Shown here piece after piece: positions 17,681 to 25,795 of a stretch of DNA of 64,000 nucleotides. The stretch lies in NCBI RefSeq assembly GCF_036014215.1, contig NZ_CP107921.1:806001-870000 (forward strand), in the 5' to 3' direction. The stretch comes from Streptomyces sp. NBC_00440 (GTDB lineage: Bacteria; Actinomycetota; Actinomycetes; Streptomycetales; Streptomycetaceae). The first letter of the stretch is position 1, and every line of letters starts with the position of its first letter. The notes beneath the pieces were generated by a model. The model saw only the letters and a list, made by a program, of their open reading frames with translations. It was not told the DNA's origin and ran no database searches. A program made the translations under genes and the position numbers.

Positions 17681-17711
17681 CAGTGGGCCGTGTGGGACTC
17701 GAACCCAAACC
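17681..17711 (-). other. tRNA 3'-end fragment, probable att core
   Basis: On the minus strand, GGGTTCGAGTCCCACACGGC and a following CCAC read as a T-arm/loop and the 3' acceptor strand of a tRNA. The 5' half, D-arm and anticodon are not present next to it: the upstream sequence is a long hairpin instead. A 3' tRNA fragment beside an integrase relic is the expected footprint of a site-specific integration (attL/attR). The tRNA species cannot be assigned. Confidence 0.55.
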
Positions 17712-17752
17712 AACGGAAAGGTCCCGGCCGGATCCTGCCGGGACTTCCGTTG
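17711..17752. terminator. Long hairpin beside the att core
   Basis: Arms CAACGGAA-AG-GTCCCGGC (17711-17728) and GCCGGGACTTCCGTTG (17737-17752) pair over 16 bp, with a 2-nt bulge and an 8-nt loop. It is probably a terminator or recombinase-site arm of the former element. From here to 17958 I see no gene; a 13-bp direct repeat GTCCGCTCACGCA occurs at 17580 and 17831. Confidence 0.5.
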
Positions 17753-17958
17753 ACTGAGCCGCCCATCCAGAAAAACCTGGTCAGAGGTCGACCTCTTGAC
17801 GACCGGTCCAGGCCGAGGTGCCTCGTGCCAGCACGTCCGCTCACGCATCGCTCACGCACGGGAGGTCTTCTGACCTGGGTATCTGCCTCGTTGATCTCAG
17901 CTCAGCGGGCCTGCCCGGACGGACCTCGGCATCGCCAATCGGCCATGCGCCTGCAAGA

Positions 17959-19170
17959 TCAATCATCCAGCCGGCCTGCGCCCGGAGCATTACCGAAGTT
18001 GGGTATCTCCAGTCGGTTGCCTCCTTGCAGGGCGGATTGGTGAGCGATGATCCCGGGCAGGGTGTAGCGGGCCGCGGTCCAGGCATTGACCGGGGGCAGT
18101 GTCCCGGTAGTAACGGCCGTCACGAAGTCGTCGGCAAGGAACTGGTGGCTGCCCTCGTGGCCGTTAGGGGCGTGGGCGAACTGGCTGGGGAGCCGGGAGC
18201 GGTCGTGGACCGGTGCCGTGCCGGAGGCGAAGGCGTCGCGCAAGGCGGGGGCGAGATGGGCCAGTGAGGGGTCGTCCGGGGCCAGCGTGGGCCTCGGGTG
18301 CAGGTGGTCGGTGACGTCTTCGACGCCTTTCTTGTCCTGCCAGAGGCTGACGGTCGCGAGCTGTTCGAAGCTGCCTTCGGTTCCGAAGAAGCGGAACCTG
18401 GATTCCCGGATGTGGGAGGGGTATCCGACCCTGCGGAACTCGTTGATCCGGAACGAGCCGCCGCCGGCTACTTCGAACAGTGCGGTGGCGTTGGAGATGT
18501 CGTTGTCGAACTGGCTGACCTCGCGGTCGAACACTCCGTCCTCGCGGTCGTCGACGACACCGATCGCGCTGACGCTCGTGGCGTGGGTCTGCCAGGCTCC
18601 CAGGATCCCGCCGATGGAGTGGGTCGGGTACAGCAGCGGCGGATAGCTCGCGGTGGCCTTCCAGTTCTCGCCGCCACTGTATTGGTATGCGTCGTAGAAG
18701 CCGAGGTCCATGTCGTGGATGTAGTCGCCCTCAGCGTGGAACAGCCGGCCGAAGGCGCCCTTGGCGACCTGCTCGCGGGCGTAGACGGTTGCCGGGTTGT
18801 AGTGGCTGGTCTCGCCCATCATGTACGTCAGCCCGGTCTCCCGGACCGTTTCCATGATGGCCGCGATCTCCTGTTCGGACACGGCCATCGGCACGGCCGA
18901 GTACACGTGCTTGCCTGCGCGTAGTGCCTGGACGGCGAGCGATCCGTGCGTCCAGCGCTGGGTGAAGATCGCGACTGCGTCGATGTCCGAGTCGAGCATT
19001 GCCTCGTACGACGGAAGGGTCCCGGCGAGGTCGTAGTCGGCGGCCAGGCGTGCGGCTCGCTGCGGCAACAGGTCGGTTGCCACGATGTCGCCCACGCCAG
19101 GGTGCAGTCGCCAGAGTTTGGCGAATGACCCGGCGAACTGGCCTGCTCCGACGATACCCAGAGAAAACAC
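17959..19170 (-). CDS. Gfo/Idh/MocA family oxidoreductase
   Basis: A 403-residue NAD(P)-dependent oxidoreductase. The N-terminal Rossmann motif is LGIVGAGQFAGSFAKL, followed by a C-terminal Gfo/Idh/MocA sheet domain. The usual EKP catalytic motif reads SAVPMA (KHVYSAVPMAVS), so the standard catalytic Lys is replaced, a variant of some sugar or inositol dehydrogenase subfamilies. The GTG at 19170 has AAGGAG 8 bases upstream. It is divergent from an AraC regulator, forming a two-gene module within the inverted-repeat-bounded segment, probably for use of a carbohydrate derivative. The frame is intact, unlike its mobile neighbours. Confidence 0.85.
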   Translation of the reverse strand: MFSLGIVGAGQFAGSFAKLWRLHPGVGDIVATDLLPQRAARLAADYDLAGTLPSYEAMLDSDIDAVAIFTQRWTHGSLAVQALRAGKHVYSAVPMAVSEQEIAAIMETVRETGLTYMMGETSHYNPATVYAREQVAKGAFGRLFHAEGDYIHDMDLGFYDAYQYSGGENWKATASYPPLLYPTHSIGGILGAWQTHATSVSAIGVVDDREDGVFDREVSQFDNDISNATALFEVAGGGSFRINEFRRVGYPSHIRESRFRFFGTEGSFEQLATVSLWQDKKGVEDVTDHLHPRPTLAPDDPSLAHLAPALRDAFASGTAPVHDRSRLPSQFAHAPNGHEGSHQFLADDFVTAVTTGTLPPVNAWTAARYTLPGIIAHQSALQGGNRLEIPNFGNAPGAGRLDD

Positions 19171-19306
19171 AAAAGACTCCTTACCCGCGGACTACTCGCG
19201 CGGCATCACAGATTGAACCGGAACCCGACGGCTGCCGGTGCGACACAGAATGCGACGATAGGAGCCTAGGAACCGTGAAGTCTTCATTGATGAGAGCAGG
19301 AATTTC

Positions 19307-20158
19307 TTGGATCCTCAGGTCGAACCGTCAGGACCCATCGGCTGGATGGGCCAACCCCTGCTGATGGACGCCGCCCATCAGCACGACGACGTGGAGATCA
19401 ACCTCGTGGCCGAGGGCGGCACCATGCTCTATCTGTTCGGCGGCGTGCCAGTCGAAGTCGGCCCCGGCAGCGTGGCCGCGTTCTGGGCCGCCGTGCCCCA
19501 CCAGCTCGTCGCGAACTCGGCAACCCGTGTCCACTGGGTCCACGTGCCATTTGCGGCTTTCCTGCGCTGGGGACTGCCTGACTCGCTGGTCAGCCGTCTA
19601 CTGTCCGGCACACCAATGGTCTCCTCGCCATCGGCTGCAGTGGCGACCGATCCGGCGACCTTCGCCCAGTGGGCCATCGACCTGGCCAGCGGCCAGGCCG
19701 AACAACACCGGATCGCCATGCTCGAACTCGAAGCCCGGGTTCGCCGCCTTGCCTTGGCCACCCTCGGGGAACCGGTACGCCAGTTCACCGGAGGCGACCC
19801 TGCGCTGCGCCAGGTCGTCGCCATGGTGCAGCACATCGCCGAACACTTCCGTGAACCACTCCCTGTTGCCGAAATCGCCGCGGCAGCAGGGCTGCACCCG
19901 ACCTACGCGATGACTCAGTTCCGTAAGGTCGTGCGCACCACAGTGGGCGACTACGTCATGCGCTGCCGTCTGGCCGAAGCCCGACGGCTGCTCGTCACCA
20001 CCGATCTACCGATCGGCCATGTGGCCTCGGCATCCGGTTTCGGATCGGTCAGCCGGTTCTACAGCGCCTTCTCCAACGAGTGCGGCGGACCACCGGCCAG
20101 ATTCCGGCGCGAGCACCTGAACAGTGCGCTGGGACGAGCCACCCACCGGCCACGGTGA
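19307..20158 (+). CDS. AraC family transcriptional regulator
   Basis: A 283-residue protein with an N-terminal cupin-like sensor domain (HQHDDVEINLVAEGG, GGVPVEVGPGSVAAFW) and a C-terminal double helix-turn-helix at about residues 175-275 (LPVAEIAAAAGLHPTYAMTQF, IGHVASASGFGSVSRFYSAF). The start is taken as TTG 19307 behind GCAGGAA; an ATG at 19346 is the alternative and would trim the N-terminus by 13 residues. The divergent oxidoreductase gene 136 bp away is the probable target. The ligand is likely a sugar or sugar-like compound by analogy to cupin-AraC proteins. Confidence 0.85.
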   Translation: MDPQVEPSGPIGWMGQPLLMDAAHQHDDVEINLVAEGGTMLYLFGGVPVEVGPGSVAAFWAAVPHQLVANSATRVHWVHVPFAAFLRWGLPDSLVSRLLSGTPMVSSPSAAVATDPATFAQWAIDLASGQAEQHRIAMLELEARVRRLALATLGEPVRQFTGGDPALRQVVAMVQHIAEHFREPLPVAEIAAAAGLHPTYAMTQFRKVVRTTVGDYVMRCRLAEARRLLVTTDLPIGHVASASGFGSVSRFYSAFSNECGGPPARFRREHLNSALGRATHRPR

Positions 20159-20289
20159 TACTCAGCCCCGTCGACCACGTGCTCCGTACGGCGGGACAGC
20201 ACTGATCTGCGGAATACAGCAGTTCCAGCTCAGCGAACCGTTGCCTTTATTGTGGCGGCGGCCTGCGGCACATCAGCGGGTCGGGCGGG

Positions 20290-20424
20290 TCGTTGGGCGA
20301 ACGCCCCGCTGTGGCGGACGTGCAGCCTCGTCAGCTGTGGCCAGGTGGTGCGAAGCGCGTGTTCGCCAAGGCGTTGCTCGAGCGAGAGCCTGGTGGGCTC
20401 CGGGGGCGTGGGCATGACGGCCAT
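20290..20424 (-). pseudogene. Truncated 5' fragment of a hypothetical Streptomyces protein
   Basis: The minus strand from 20424 encodes MAVMPTPPEPTRL...LEQRLGEHALRTTWPQLTR and LHVRHSGAFA. This looks like the amino terminus of a short hypothetical protein often seen near Streptomyces transposases. Similarity stops at about 20296, where the frame runs into unrelated sequence. It was presumably cut by transposition. The remaining bases of 20159-20502 show no other gene and no second copy of the terminal repeat. Confidence 0.35.
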
Positions 20425-20502
20425 CCTGCCCGAGGGGCCGGGGAGCGGACACGGCAGGCTTCGGCCTGTTGTGATCCGCTTCTGTCGATCGACCCTCGCC
20501 TC

Positions 20503-21668
20503 ATGCCCGTTGCCACCGCACTCCCTATAGCTCCGACCGCCGCCGAGCGTAAGCGGCTGAAGAAGATGGCCTACGGCCACAAGACCGAGCACCGGCTGCG
20601 GATGCGCGCACAGGTCGTGCTGCACGCGGTGCGGGGACGCTCCAATGCGTGCATCGCCCGCGAGACGGGTCTGCACCTGGACACCGTGCGCACCTGGCGG
20701 GACCGGTTCGCCGAGGGCGGCCTTGCCGACCTCGCCGACCGCAAGCGCTCCGGGCGCCCGCCCGCATTCACCGCGTTACAGGCCGCGCAGGTCAAGGCGA
20801 TGGCCTGCCAGTTGCCTGCCGAGACCGGAGCACCCCTGCCCCGCTGGTCTTGCCCAGAACTCGCCCGCGAGGCCATGCAACGGGCATCGCCACCTTCGTG
20901 TCGGCCTCAACCGTGCGCCGTTGGCTTGGCCAGGACGCGCTCAAGCCCTGGCAGTACCGCTCCTGGATCTTCATCACCGACCCGGACTTCCGCCCCAAGG
21001 CCGAACGCGTCCTGGACCTGTACGCCCGCACCTGGCAGGGCAAACGGCTCGGAGATGACGAGTACGTCATCAGCGCGGACGAGAAGACCTCCATCCAGGC
21101 CCGCTGCCGCTGCCACCCCACGCTCGCCCCCGGGCAGGCCCGCGCCATGCGCGTGAACCACACCTACGGCCGCGGCGGCGCCTTGGCCTACCTGGCGGCC
21201 TACGACGTCCACCACGCCCGAGTCTTCGGCCGCTGTGAACCCACCACCGGAATCGTGCCGTTCATGAACCTGGTCGAACAGGTCATGACCCAAGAGCCCT
21301 ACGCCAGCGCCAAACGCGTCTTCTGGATCGTCGACAACGGCTCCTCCCATCGCGGGCACAAGGCTGCTGGCCGGCTGACTGCGGCGTTCCCGAATGCGGT
21401 CATGGTGCACACCCCCGTGCACGCCTCCTGGTTGAACCAGGTGGAGATCTACTTCTCCGTCGTGCAGCGCAAAGTTGTGTCACCCAACGACTTCCCCGAC
21501 CTGGCCCAGGTCGGGGACCGACTCCGAGCCTTCGAAGACCGCTACAACGCCACGGCACAGCCATTCCAGTGGAAGTTCACCACCTCCGACCTGGACGATC
21601 TGCTGACCAGGCTCGACCGGCGCACCGCAGACCACCAGGAAGAATCCTCCGTCGCACTGGCAACATGA
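20503..21668 (+). pseudogene. IS630 family transposase with a 1-bp frameshift
   Basis: The N-terminal helix-turn-helix part (ERKRLKKMAYGHKTEHRLRM, RDRFAEGGLADLADRKRSGR) is in frame from ATG 20503 to about 20880. The rest, GIATFVSASTVRRWL to the stop at 21668, is in the next frame. The break fits loss of one G from a GGGG run at 20882-20884 (CAA CGG GGC expected). The DDE residues are all present: ISADEKTS, IVDNGSSHRG and WLNQVEIYFS. No slippery heptamer is visible, so this is more likely a mutation than programmed frameshifting. Its stop abuts the right terminal repeat. Confidence 0.8.
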
Positions 21669-21701
21669 TCAACCCCCGAAGGGCTTACGGACCAGACCAC
21701 T
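21669..21701 (-). repeat. Right terminal inverted repeat of the IS630-like segment
   Basis: Reads TCAACCCCCGAAGGGC... to ...AGACCACT on the plus strand. It starts on the base after the transposase stop and matches the complement of the left repeat (16979-17011) at 28 of 33 bases. The next gene's GTG start lies only 13 bp beyond it. Confidence 0.75.
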
Positions 21702-21713
21702 TAGGCTGCCGGT

Positions 21714-22154
21714 GTGGACCTGACAACAGCTGACATTGTGCCCGGACAGGCAGCCATGCGCACCGACATAGGCCCGCTCCTGCGGACATTGCGGCCCGGC
21801 CTCAGCGAAGCGGCGTTCATGTCCTTCGCCTCTGAGGCCCACCGGCAGGGTCTCGTCTTCACCGCTGCCTACGTCCCGGACGGGCCGTGCGTGGGCGTGG
21901 CGACTCACCGGACGCTGGTGACGAGCCGGGGCCGGCTGCTGTTCGTCGACGATCTGGTCACCGACCCGGGGGTGCGGTCGGGTGGCGTCGGAAGTCTGCT
22001 GATGGAGGAGCTGGAGGCGCGGGCCAGGCGCGCCGGCTGCACTCGGATCGAACTCGACTCGGGGGTCGCCAATCACGGAGCCCACCGCTTCTACCACGCC
22101 CACCGCATGGTGATCGCGGCCCACCACTTCGGCCGGGACATCGGTCCGGAATGA
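21714..22154 (+). CDS. GNAT family N-acetyltransferase
   Basis: A 146-residue single-domain GNAT protein with the acetyl-CoA pyrophosphate loop VRSGGVGSLLMEELEARA at about residues 84-101 and a typical C-terminal strand (GAHRFYHAHRM). The GTG start at 21714 lies 13 bp from the end of the IS630-like segment, so the original promoter and perhaps a few N-terminal codons were displaced by the insertion. The substrate is unknown. It precedes the biosynthetic genes in the same direction but with an 89-bp gap, and membership in that cluster is uncertain. Confidence 0.78.
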   Translation: MDLTTADIVPGQAAMRTDIGPLLRTLRPGLSEAAFMSFASEAHRQGLVFTAAYVPDGPCVGVATHRTLVTSRGRLLFVDDLVTDPGVRSGGVGSLLMEELEARARRAGCTRIELDSGVANHGAHRFYHAHRMVIAAHHFGRDIGPE

Positions 22155-22243
22155 GCGTGCAACATGGCACCCGAAGGGACGACTTGACGGACCCGCACCC
22201 CGGGCTTTGACCCACGACACAGGGCATCTGCAAGCTTCCGGGC

Positions 22244-22786
22244 ATGGACCGAAACATCAGTGAAGAATCGCCGCTCTTCGAACTCGGCGCCCGCACCGTC
22301 GTTTCCGCAGCACCGGAGGACGTGTACGCAATCGTCAGCGATCTTCCGCGCAGTGGCGAATGGAGCCCCGAATGCCTGGGAGGCGAATGGGTTTCCGGTG
22401 AACCGGCCACGGTCGGAGCTGTTTTCCGCGGAGAGAATCTGCGCGACGAGAGCGTTGTCTCCTGGGCGCCGGTCGTCCGGGGAAAGTGGATCACTCAGTC
22501 CGAGGTCGTCGCCGCCGATCCCGGTGTGACGTTCCGCTGGGCCATGCGCGACACCTCCGGGAACAGGCAGCAGAGCGTCTGGGGTTTCGATATCGAGCCT
22601 GCGGAGGGGGGTTGCACCCTCACCCACCATTTCCGTATGGACCGGGCGACCGAGGGAATCCGCGGCATTGTCGCGGACATGGACGAGCAGGAGAAGCGGC
22701 GGTTCTTCACCGAATGGGGCGCCAAGGTGAAGGGGGATCTGGCGGCCACCCTCGACCGCGTCAAGGCCGTTGTCGACAGGGGCTGA
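22244..22786 (+). CDS. SRPBCC family protein (polyketide cyclase/dehydrase-like)
   Basis: A 180-residue START/SRPBCC-fold protein: TVVSAAPEDVYAIVSDLPRS, then GEWSPECLGGEWV, and a long C-terminal helix (MDEQEKRRFFTEWGAKVKGD). The fold forms a hydrophobic pocket; members act as cyclases, ligand carriers or small-molecule binders. It is the first clearly cluster-linked gene of the rightward biosynthetic arm, 93 bp ahead of the AMP-ligase. It may bind or protect a reactive aromatic intermediate, but no catalytic residues can be assigned. Confidence 0.75.
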   Translation: MDRNISEESPLFELGARTVVSAAPEDVYAIVSDLPRSGEWSPECLGGEWVSGEPATVGAVFRGENLRDESVVSWAPVVRGKWITQSEVVAADPGVTFRWAMRDTSGNRQQSVWGFDIEPAEGGCTLTHHFRMDRATEGIRGIVADMDEQEKRRFFTEWGAKVKGDLAATLDRVKAVVDRG

Positions 22787-22879
22787 GCAGTACGCCCCCA
22801 CCTCCTGAACTCTCCGGCCGAAGCAGTGACCAGCATGCGGCGACCGGATTCTCACGTCCACCAACGAGAGCTTGGCGGC

Positions 22880-24454
22880 ATGCTTCTACAACGCATAGGA
22901 AATCGCGGATTCCGGCTGGGGACGCTTTTCGAGCGGGCAGCGGCCCGGCATCCGGCGAATATCCTGATTCTCGACCACCAGCTCGGCATCGCGCCTTCCG
23001 CAGGGCTGCGGATGACCGTCGCCGAAGTGGCGGACATCGTCGACGACTTCGCCTCCCGGCTGTGGGCCGCCCGAGTACGCCCCGGTCAGAAAGTGGTCGT
23101 CCACAAGTCCGACGGGTTCGACATCATCCTTCTCGCCTGTGCGGTGGCGCGCATCGGTGCCGTACCCGTGCTGCTGTCCCCGGCGCTGGACGGCACGACG
23201 GTCGCGGAACTGGTCCGGCGGGTGGGCAGGCCCTTCCTGGTGACCGACCCGGACAAGCTCGCGAAGGAGCTGCCGGACACGGTCTTCGAGCTGGCGGAGC
23301 GGGTACTGCTCACCACCGGGGACCACGAACGCGCCGTCTCCCTGACCTCGCCGGCGGGAGCCGGTCGCGTCACCCCGGTGACTCTGCCTCCTGAGCGCCC
23401 GGCGCTCATCACCCACACATCGGGGACCACCGGTACACCGAAACTCGCCGTCCATACGGGCCACAGCCTCCAGGCCAGGTACCGTCCCCAGTTGCTGGCC
23501 GTCGCCCCCATCCTGGTCAGGCGCGAGACCATCGCCCTGCATGTGTCGTTCGTGCACTCCCGGCTCTTCACCGCGCTCGCCATCTCGCTGATGCGCGGAT
23601 TCCCGATCGCCGTCCTGGCCGACTCCGATGTGCGGCGGGTGGGCGATCTCTTCGCCCGTATCCGCCCCGGCGTCCTGGAGGCCCACCCCAACTCCTTCAT
23701 GGAGTGGGAGGAGTTGGCCGACGACCCCCGTGAGCCACTGTCGAACGTCAAACTCTTCAGCAGCACCTTCGACGCCATTCACCCCCGGACGGTGCACCGG
23801 CTGCTGCGGGCGACACGGCGCAGGGCCCCGGTCTTCGGCCAGCTCTACGGGCAGAGCGAGGTGGGTCCGGCCGTGGTGCGCGCGTTCACCCGGCGGCGGC
23901 ACCCGGAGGCGGACGGCCGCTGCGTCGGAATGCCGTTCCCCGGTATGACGGAGGCCCGTGTCGTCAGCCGCGACGGCAGGGCGCCGTCGGAGTCCAATCC
24001 CGGATATATCGAGGTACGCAGCCACGGCCGCATCGCGACCTATCTCGGCGAGCACGACCGCTACGAACAGCAGGTGTCCGAAGGCGGTTGGTGGCGGATG
24101 GGCGACGTCGGATACCGCACGAAGTGGGGGTGCGTCCATCTCCTCGACCGGGAGGTGGATCTGATCGAGGGTTTCGGCAGCACGCTGGCCGCCGAGGACA
24201 CCCTGCTCGGCAGGCTGACGGAGCTGAACGAGGTCGTCATCGTGCGCGGCGCGGACGGCACTGCGGTGCCCGTCGTCTGCACCAAGAACGACAAACCGCT
24301 GGACGCGGCGGCGTGGGAAGCCGCGGCCGCGGACCTGCCGCCGATGGCCGCGCCCGTGCACCAGCGTCTGGGCGATCTGCCGCAGACGGCCACCACCAAG
24401 ATCAAGAGGCTTGAGCTCGCGCGGCTCCTCGCAGCGGAGGGCCGTCGCCCGTGA
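22880..24454 (+). CDS. AMP-dependent ligase I, CreM/diazotase-like
   Basis: A 524-residue ANL-superfamily enzyme. Core motifs: THTSGTTGTPK (A3), LYGQSEVGP (A5), MGDVGYRTK (A7), a modified A8 region (LLDREVDLIEG) and the C-terminal lysine region TATTKIKRLEL (A10). The start at 22880 makes it exactly as long as ligase II at 32944-34518 and aligns the N-termini (MLLQRIGNRGFRLG / MFRIPSSNNGLYLG); an upstream GTG at 22826 is less likely. Ligases of this type near CreE/CreD genes activate nitrite with ATP to diazotise an arylamine, or activate a carboxylate. Its position beside the nitrite-forming genes favours the diazotase role by inference. Confidence 0.8.
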   Translation: MLLQRIGNRGFRLGTLFERAAARHPANILILDHQLGIAPSAGLRMTVAEVADIVDDFASRLWAARVRPGQKVVVHKSDGFDIILLACAVARIGAVPVLLSPALDGTTVAELVRRVGRPFLVTDPDKLAKELPDTVFELAERVLLTTGDHERAVSLTSPAGAGRVTPVTLPPERPALITHTSGTTGTPKLAVHTGHSLQARYRPQLLAVAPILVRRETIALHVSFVHSRLFTALAISLMRGFPIAVLADSDVRRVGDLFARIRPGVLEAHPNSFMEWEELADDPREPLSNVKLFSSTFDAIHPRTVHRLLRATRRRAPVFGQLYGQSEVGPAVVRAFTRRRHPEADGRCVGMPFPGMTEARVVSRDGRAPSESNPGYIEVRSHGRIATYLGEHDRYEQQVSEGGWWRMGDVGYRTKWGCVHLLDREVDLIEGFGSTLAAEDTLLGRLTELNEVVIVRGADGTAVPVVCTKNDKPLDAAAWEAAAADLPPMAAPVHQRLGDLPQTATTKIKRLELARLLAAEGRRP

Positions 24455-24477
24455 GGGAGCACGGAGGGAGCAGGACG

Positions 24478-25737
24478 ATGAAGACAGTCGTGGTCGGCGG
24501 CGGCATCGGCGGACTGGCCTCGGCCCTCGCCGTCGCCGGGCAGGGACATCAGGTGCTGGTCCTCGAACGGGCCGATCGCTTCGCCGAGATCGGCGCCGGT
24601 ATCCAGCTGGCGCCGAACGGCCTGCACGCCCTCGACCGCCTCGGTGTGGGGGACGCGGTCCGGGAAACCGCCGTACGGATGGAAGCTCTGCGGTTCATGG
24701 ACGGGGTCACCGGTGAGCATGTGGCGAGCATGCCGCTCACCGGCGAGTACCGGCGCCGCTTCGGCAATCCGTACGTCGTGGTGCACCGGGCCGAACTGCA
24801 CGGCCTGCTGCTGGACGCCTGCCGCCGCCACGACGGGGTCGAACTGCGCAGCGGCAGCGGCGTCGTGGGTTATGAACAGGACGCGGCGAGCGCGACGGTC
24901 GTCCTCGACGACGGGCAGCGGATCAGCGGCGACGGTCTGATCGGCGCCGACGGCATTCACTCGGCGCTGCGCGGGCAACTGGTGGGCGACGGGCCGCCGG
25001 TCGTCTCCGGACTCACGGTCTACCGGGCCGTCATCGAGATGACCCGGGTGCCCGAGGAGCTCCGCTCCCCCACCGTGACCTGGTGGGCGGGCCCCGGCTG
25101 TCACTTCGTGCACTATCCCATCGCCGGCGGGAAGTACCTCAACCTCGCCGCCAGCCGTGACGACGGCGCCACGGAGGCGTTCGCCGGTGTTTCCGTGACA
25201 CGGGAGCGCGTCCGCCGCGAGTTCACGGACCTGGGTGAAGTTCCGCACCGGCTGCTCGATCTGGGCGAGGACTGGCGGTCCTGGGTGCTCGTGGACCGCG
25301 AACCGGTGCGCGACTGGACGGACGGGCGGGTGGTCCTGCTGGGCGACGCCGCACATCCGATGCTGCACTACGCGGCCCAGGGCGCCTGCCAGGCGCTGGA
25401 GGACGCCGTGCTGCTCGGCGGGATGCTCGGTGCTCGCGCCGACGAACTTCCCGCGCGGTTCGAGAAGTACAACGCCGAACGGCGCGACCGGACCGCGCAG
25501 ATCCAGCTGCTCGCCCGCCGCAGCACGCAGTTGTGGCATCCGGCGGGGCAGGCGGCCCGTGACAGGAACGCGCTGCTGTCCTCGCTGTCGGCGGCCGAGC
25601 TGCACGACCAGGTGGCCTGGATGCACGGCGCCCGGTCCTTCGATTCCGCGGACGCGCTGCCCGTACCCGGCCCGGATACACTGCCCGTCCCTGGCCAGGA
25701 CACGGCCGTACGCGCCCCCCGCCGGGCGGAAACATGA
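24478..25737 (+). CDS. Group A flavin monooxygenase, salicylate/3-hydroxybenzoate hydroxylase-like
   Basis: A 419-residue FAD- and NAD(P)H-dependent aromatic hydroxylase. It shows VVVGGGIGGLASALAVAG at the N-terminus, the DG motif GADGIHSALRG at about residue 158, and the GD motif LLGDAAHPMLHYAAQGACQA at about residue 285. It most resembles salicylate 1-hydroxylase and 3-hydroxybenzoate 6-hydroxylase, enzymes that hydroxylate a hydroxybenzoate, in the first case with decarboxylation. In this cluster the plausible substrate is 3-hydroxyanthranilate or a derivative. The ATG at 24478 has a strong GGAGGGAGCAGGACG leader and lies 23 bp after the ligase stop, so they are probably cotranscribed. Confidence 0.82.
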   Translation: MKTVVVGGGIGGLASALAVAGQGHQVLVLERADRFAEIGAGIQLAPNGLHALDRLGVGDAVRETAVRMEALRFMDGVTGEHVASMPLTGEYRRRFGNPYVVVHRAELHGLLLDACRRHDGVELRSGSGVVGYEQDAASATVVLDDGQRISGDGLIGADGIHSALRGQLVGDGPPVVSGLTVYRAVIEMTRVPEELRSPTVTWWAGPGCHFVHYPIAGGKYLNLAASRDDGATEAFAGVSVTRERVRREFTDLGEVPHRLLDLGEDWRSWVLVDREPVRDWTDGRVVLLGDAAHPMLHYAAQGACQALEDAVLLGGMLGARADELPARFEKYNAERRDRTAQIQLLARRSTQLWHPAGQAARDRNALLSSLSAAELHDQVAWMHGARSFDSADALPVPGPDTLPVPGQDTAVRAPRRAET

Positions 25738-25795
25738 CCGCCCCGCGGTCCACCCCAGTGATCGTTGTCAGCCATCCGAGAGCGGAGTGCCCGTC

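Larger units (their letters stand above)
16979..21701. mobile_element. 4.7-kb segment bounded by IS630-like inverted repeats, with passenger genes
   Basis: The segment starts and ends with 33-bp repeats in inverted orientation, identical at 28 of 33 positions. The right repeat directly follows the stop codon of an IS630-type transposase. No second left end was seen near the transposase start, so about 3.5 kb (integrase relic, att core, oxidoreductase and AraC genes) sits between the left end and the transposase. Flanking dinucleotides are TT on the left and TA on the right; IS630 targets TA, so this could be a duplicated TA with one substitution. Alternative: two different IS630 relics whose outer ends merely face each other. 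Confidence 0.6.

Noticed and set aside
17681..17760. Complete tRNA gene on the minus strand
   Set aside because: Only the T-arm and 3' acceptor strand are recognisable; the D-arm and anticodon arm are replaced by a long hairpin.
20503..21668. Programmed -1 frameshifting of the IS630 transposase
   Set aside because: No slippery A/T heptamer or clear downstream structure at the junction; one lost G in a G-run explains it more simply.
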